A DNA stretch of 64,000 nt from Heliocidaris tuberculata (taxonomy: Eukaryota > Echinodermata > Echinoidea > Camarodonta > Echinometridae): the NCBI GenBank assembly GCA_025618425.1, contig CM046844.1:4465177-4529176 (forward strand). The letters are read 5' to 3'. How positions within the stretch are numbered: the stretch's first letter is position 1; every line of letters starts with the position of its first letter. Below are positions 63,849-64,000 of the stretch, piece after piece. The notes beneath the pieces were generated by a model. It worked only from the letters and a program-made list of their open reading frames with translations. It made no database searches and was not told where the DNA came from. The position numbers and the translations under genes were made by a program.

Positions 63849-64000
63849 ATCCCTTGACACGGCGAAGAATTGACCTTTGTTTGGGTTCATCCATTCATTG
63901 ACGTGCTTTCCCTTTCCACTATCCATGGACATAGCTTGATGGATGAAGAAAAGGCCCTCTCCGTAAAGTTAATGAAATTTTGGACGAACTTTGCAAAATC
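63849..64000. other. Unassigned right edge
   Basis: About 150 bp to the window end with nothing recognisable. Confidence 0.3.

Overview
This window looks like nuclear DNA from a marine deuterostome invertebrate, most likely an echinoderm of the sea urchin type. The signs are an intron-rich CSTF1 gene of animal type, a single-exon rhodopsin-class receptor gene, CR1/L2-like LINE fragments, tRNA-derived SINEs, many small inverted-repeat elements, dense microsatellites and poly-G tracts, and frequent TAGGCCTA-like words. The taxon is inference from style and gene content; no sequence here proves it.

The layout is dominated by a duplication. Positions 1-24001 (unit A) reappear in the same orientation at 33524-57508 (unit B), with the same genes, repeats and junctions in the same order. 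They differ by scattered SNPs, small indels, microsatellite lengths and one badly diverged patch. Unit A ends at a 500-N assembly gap (24002-24501). The 9 kb between the gap and unit B (24502-33523) is unlike either unit and holds only repeats and unassigned DNA. The simplest reading is two alleles of one locus placed end to end in the assembly; a real recent tandem duplication is the alternative.

Each unit carries, on the minus strand, a 452-residue orphan class A GPCR in one exon. Directly behind its stop codon sits the 3' part of a non-LTR retrotransposon with a frameshifted reverse transcriptase. About 10 kb further on, also on the minus strand, is CSTF1 (CstF-50, a pre-mRNA 3'-end processing factor). 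I could resolve all 12 coding exons of CSTF1 in unit B and its right flank (62347 down to 47786): every intron is GT-AG and the exons sum to 424 codons with stop. In unit A only exons 4-12 are present, because exons 1-3 fall at or beyond the gap.

The rest is mostly mobile DNA. There are hAT-like elements with perfect 8-bp target duplications, including one inserted in inverted orientation into a sister copy at 63144-63848. There are TTAA-flanked elements, small elements flanked by CAG or CTG triplets, TA-flanked elements in CSTF1 introns, a small inverted-repeat family carrying telomere-like repeats, and a 1.1-kb palindrome in CSTF1 intron 1. I saw no rRNA, CRISPR array, operon-like structure or clear new defence or biosynthetic system.
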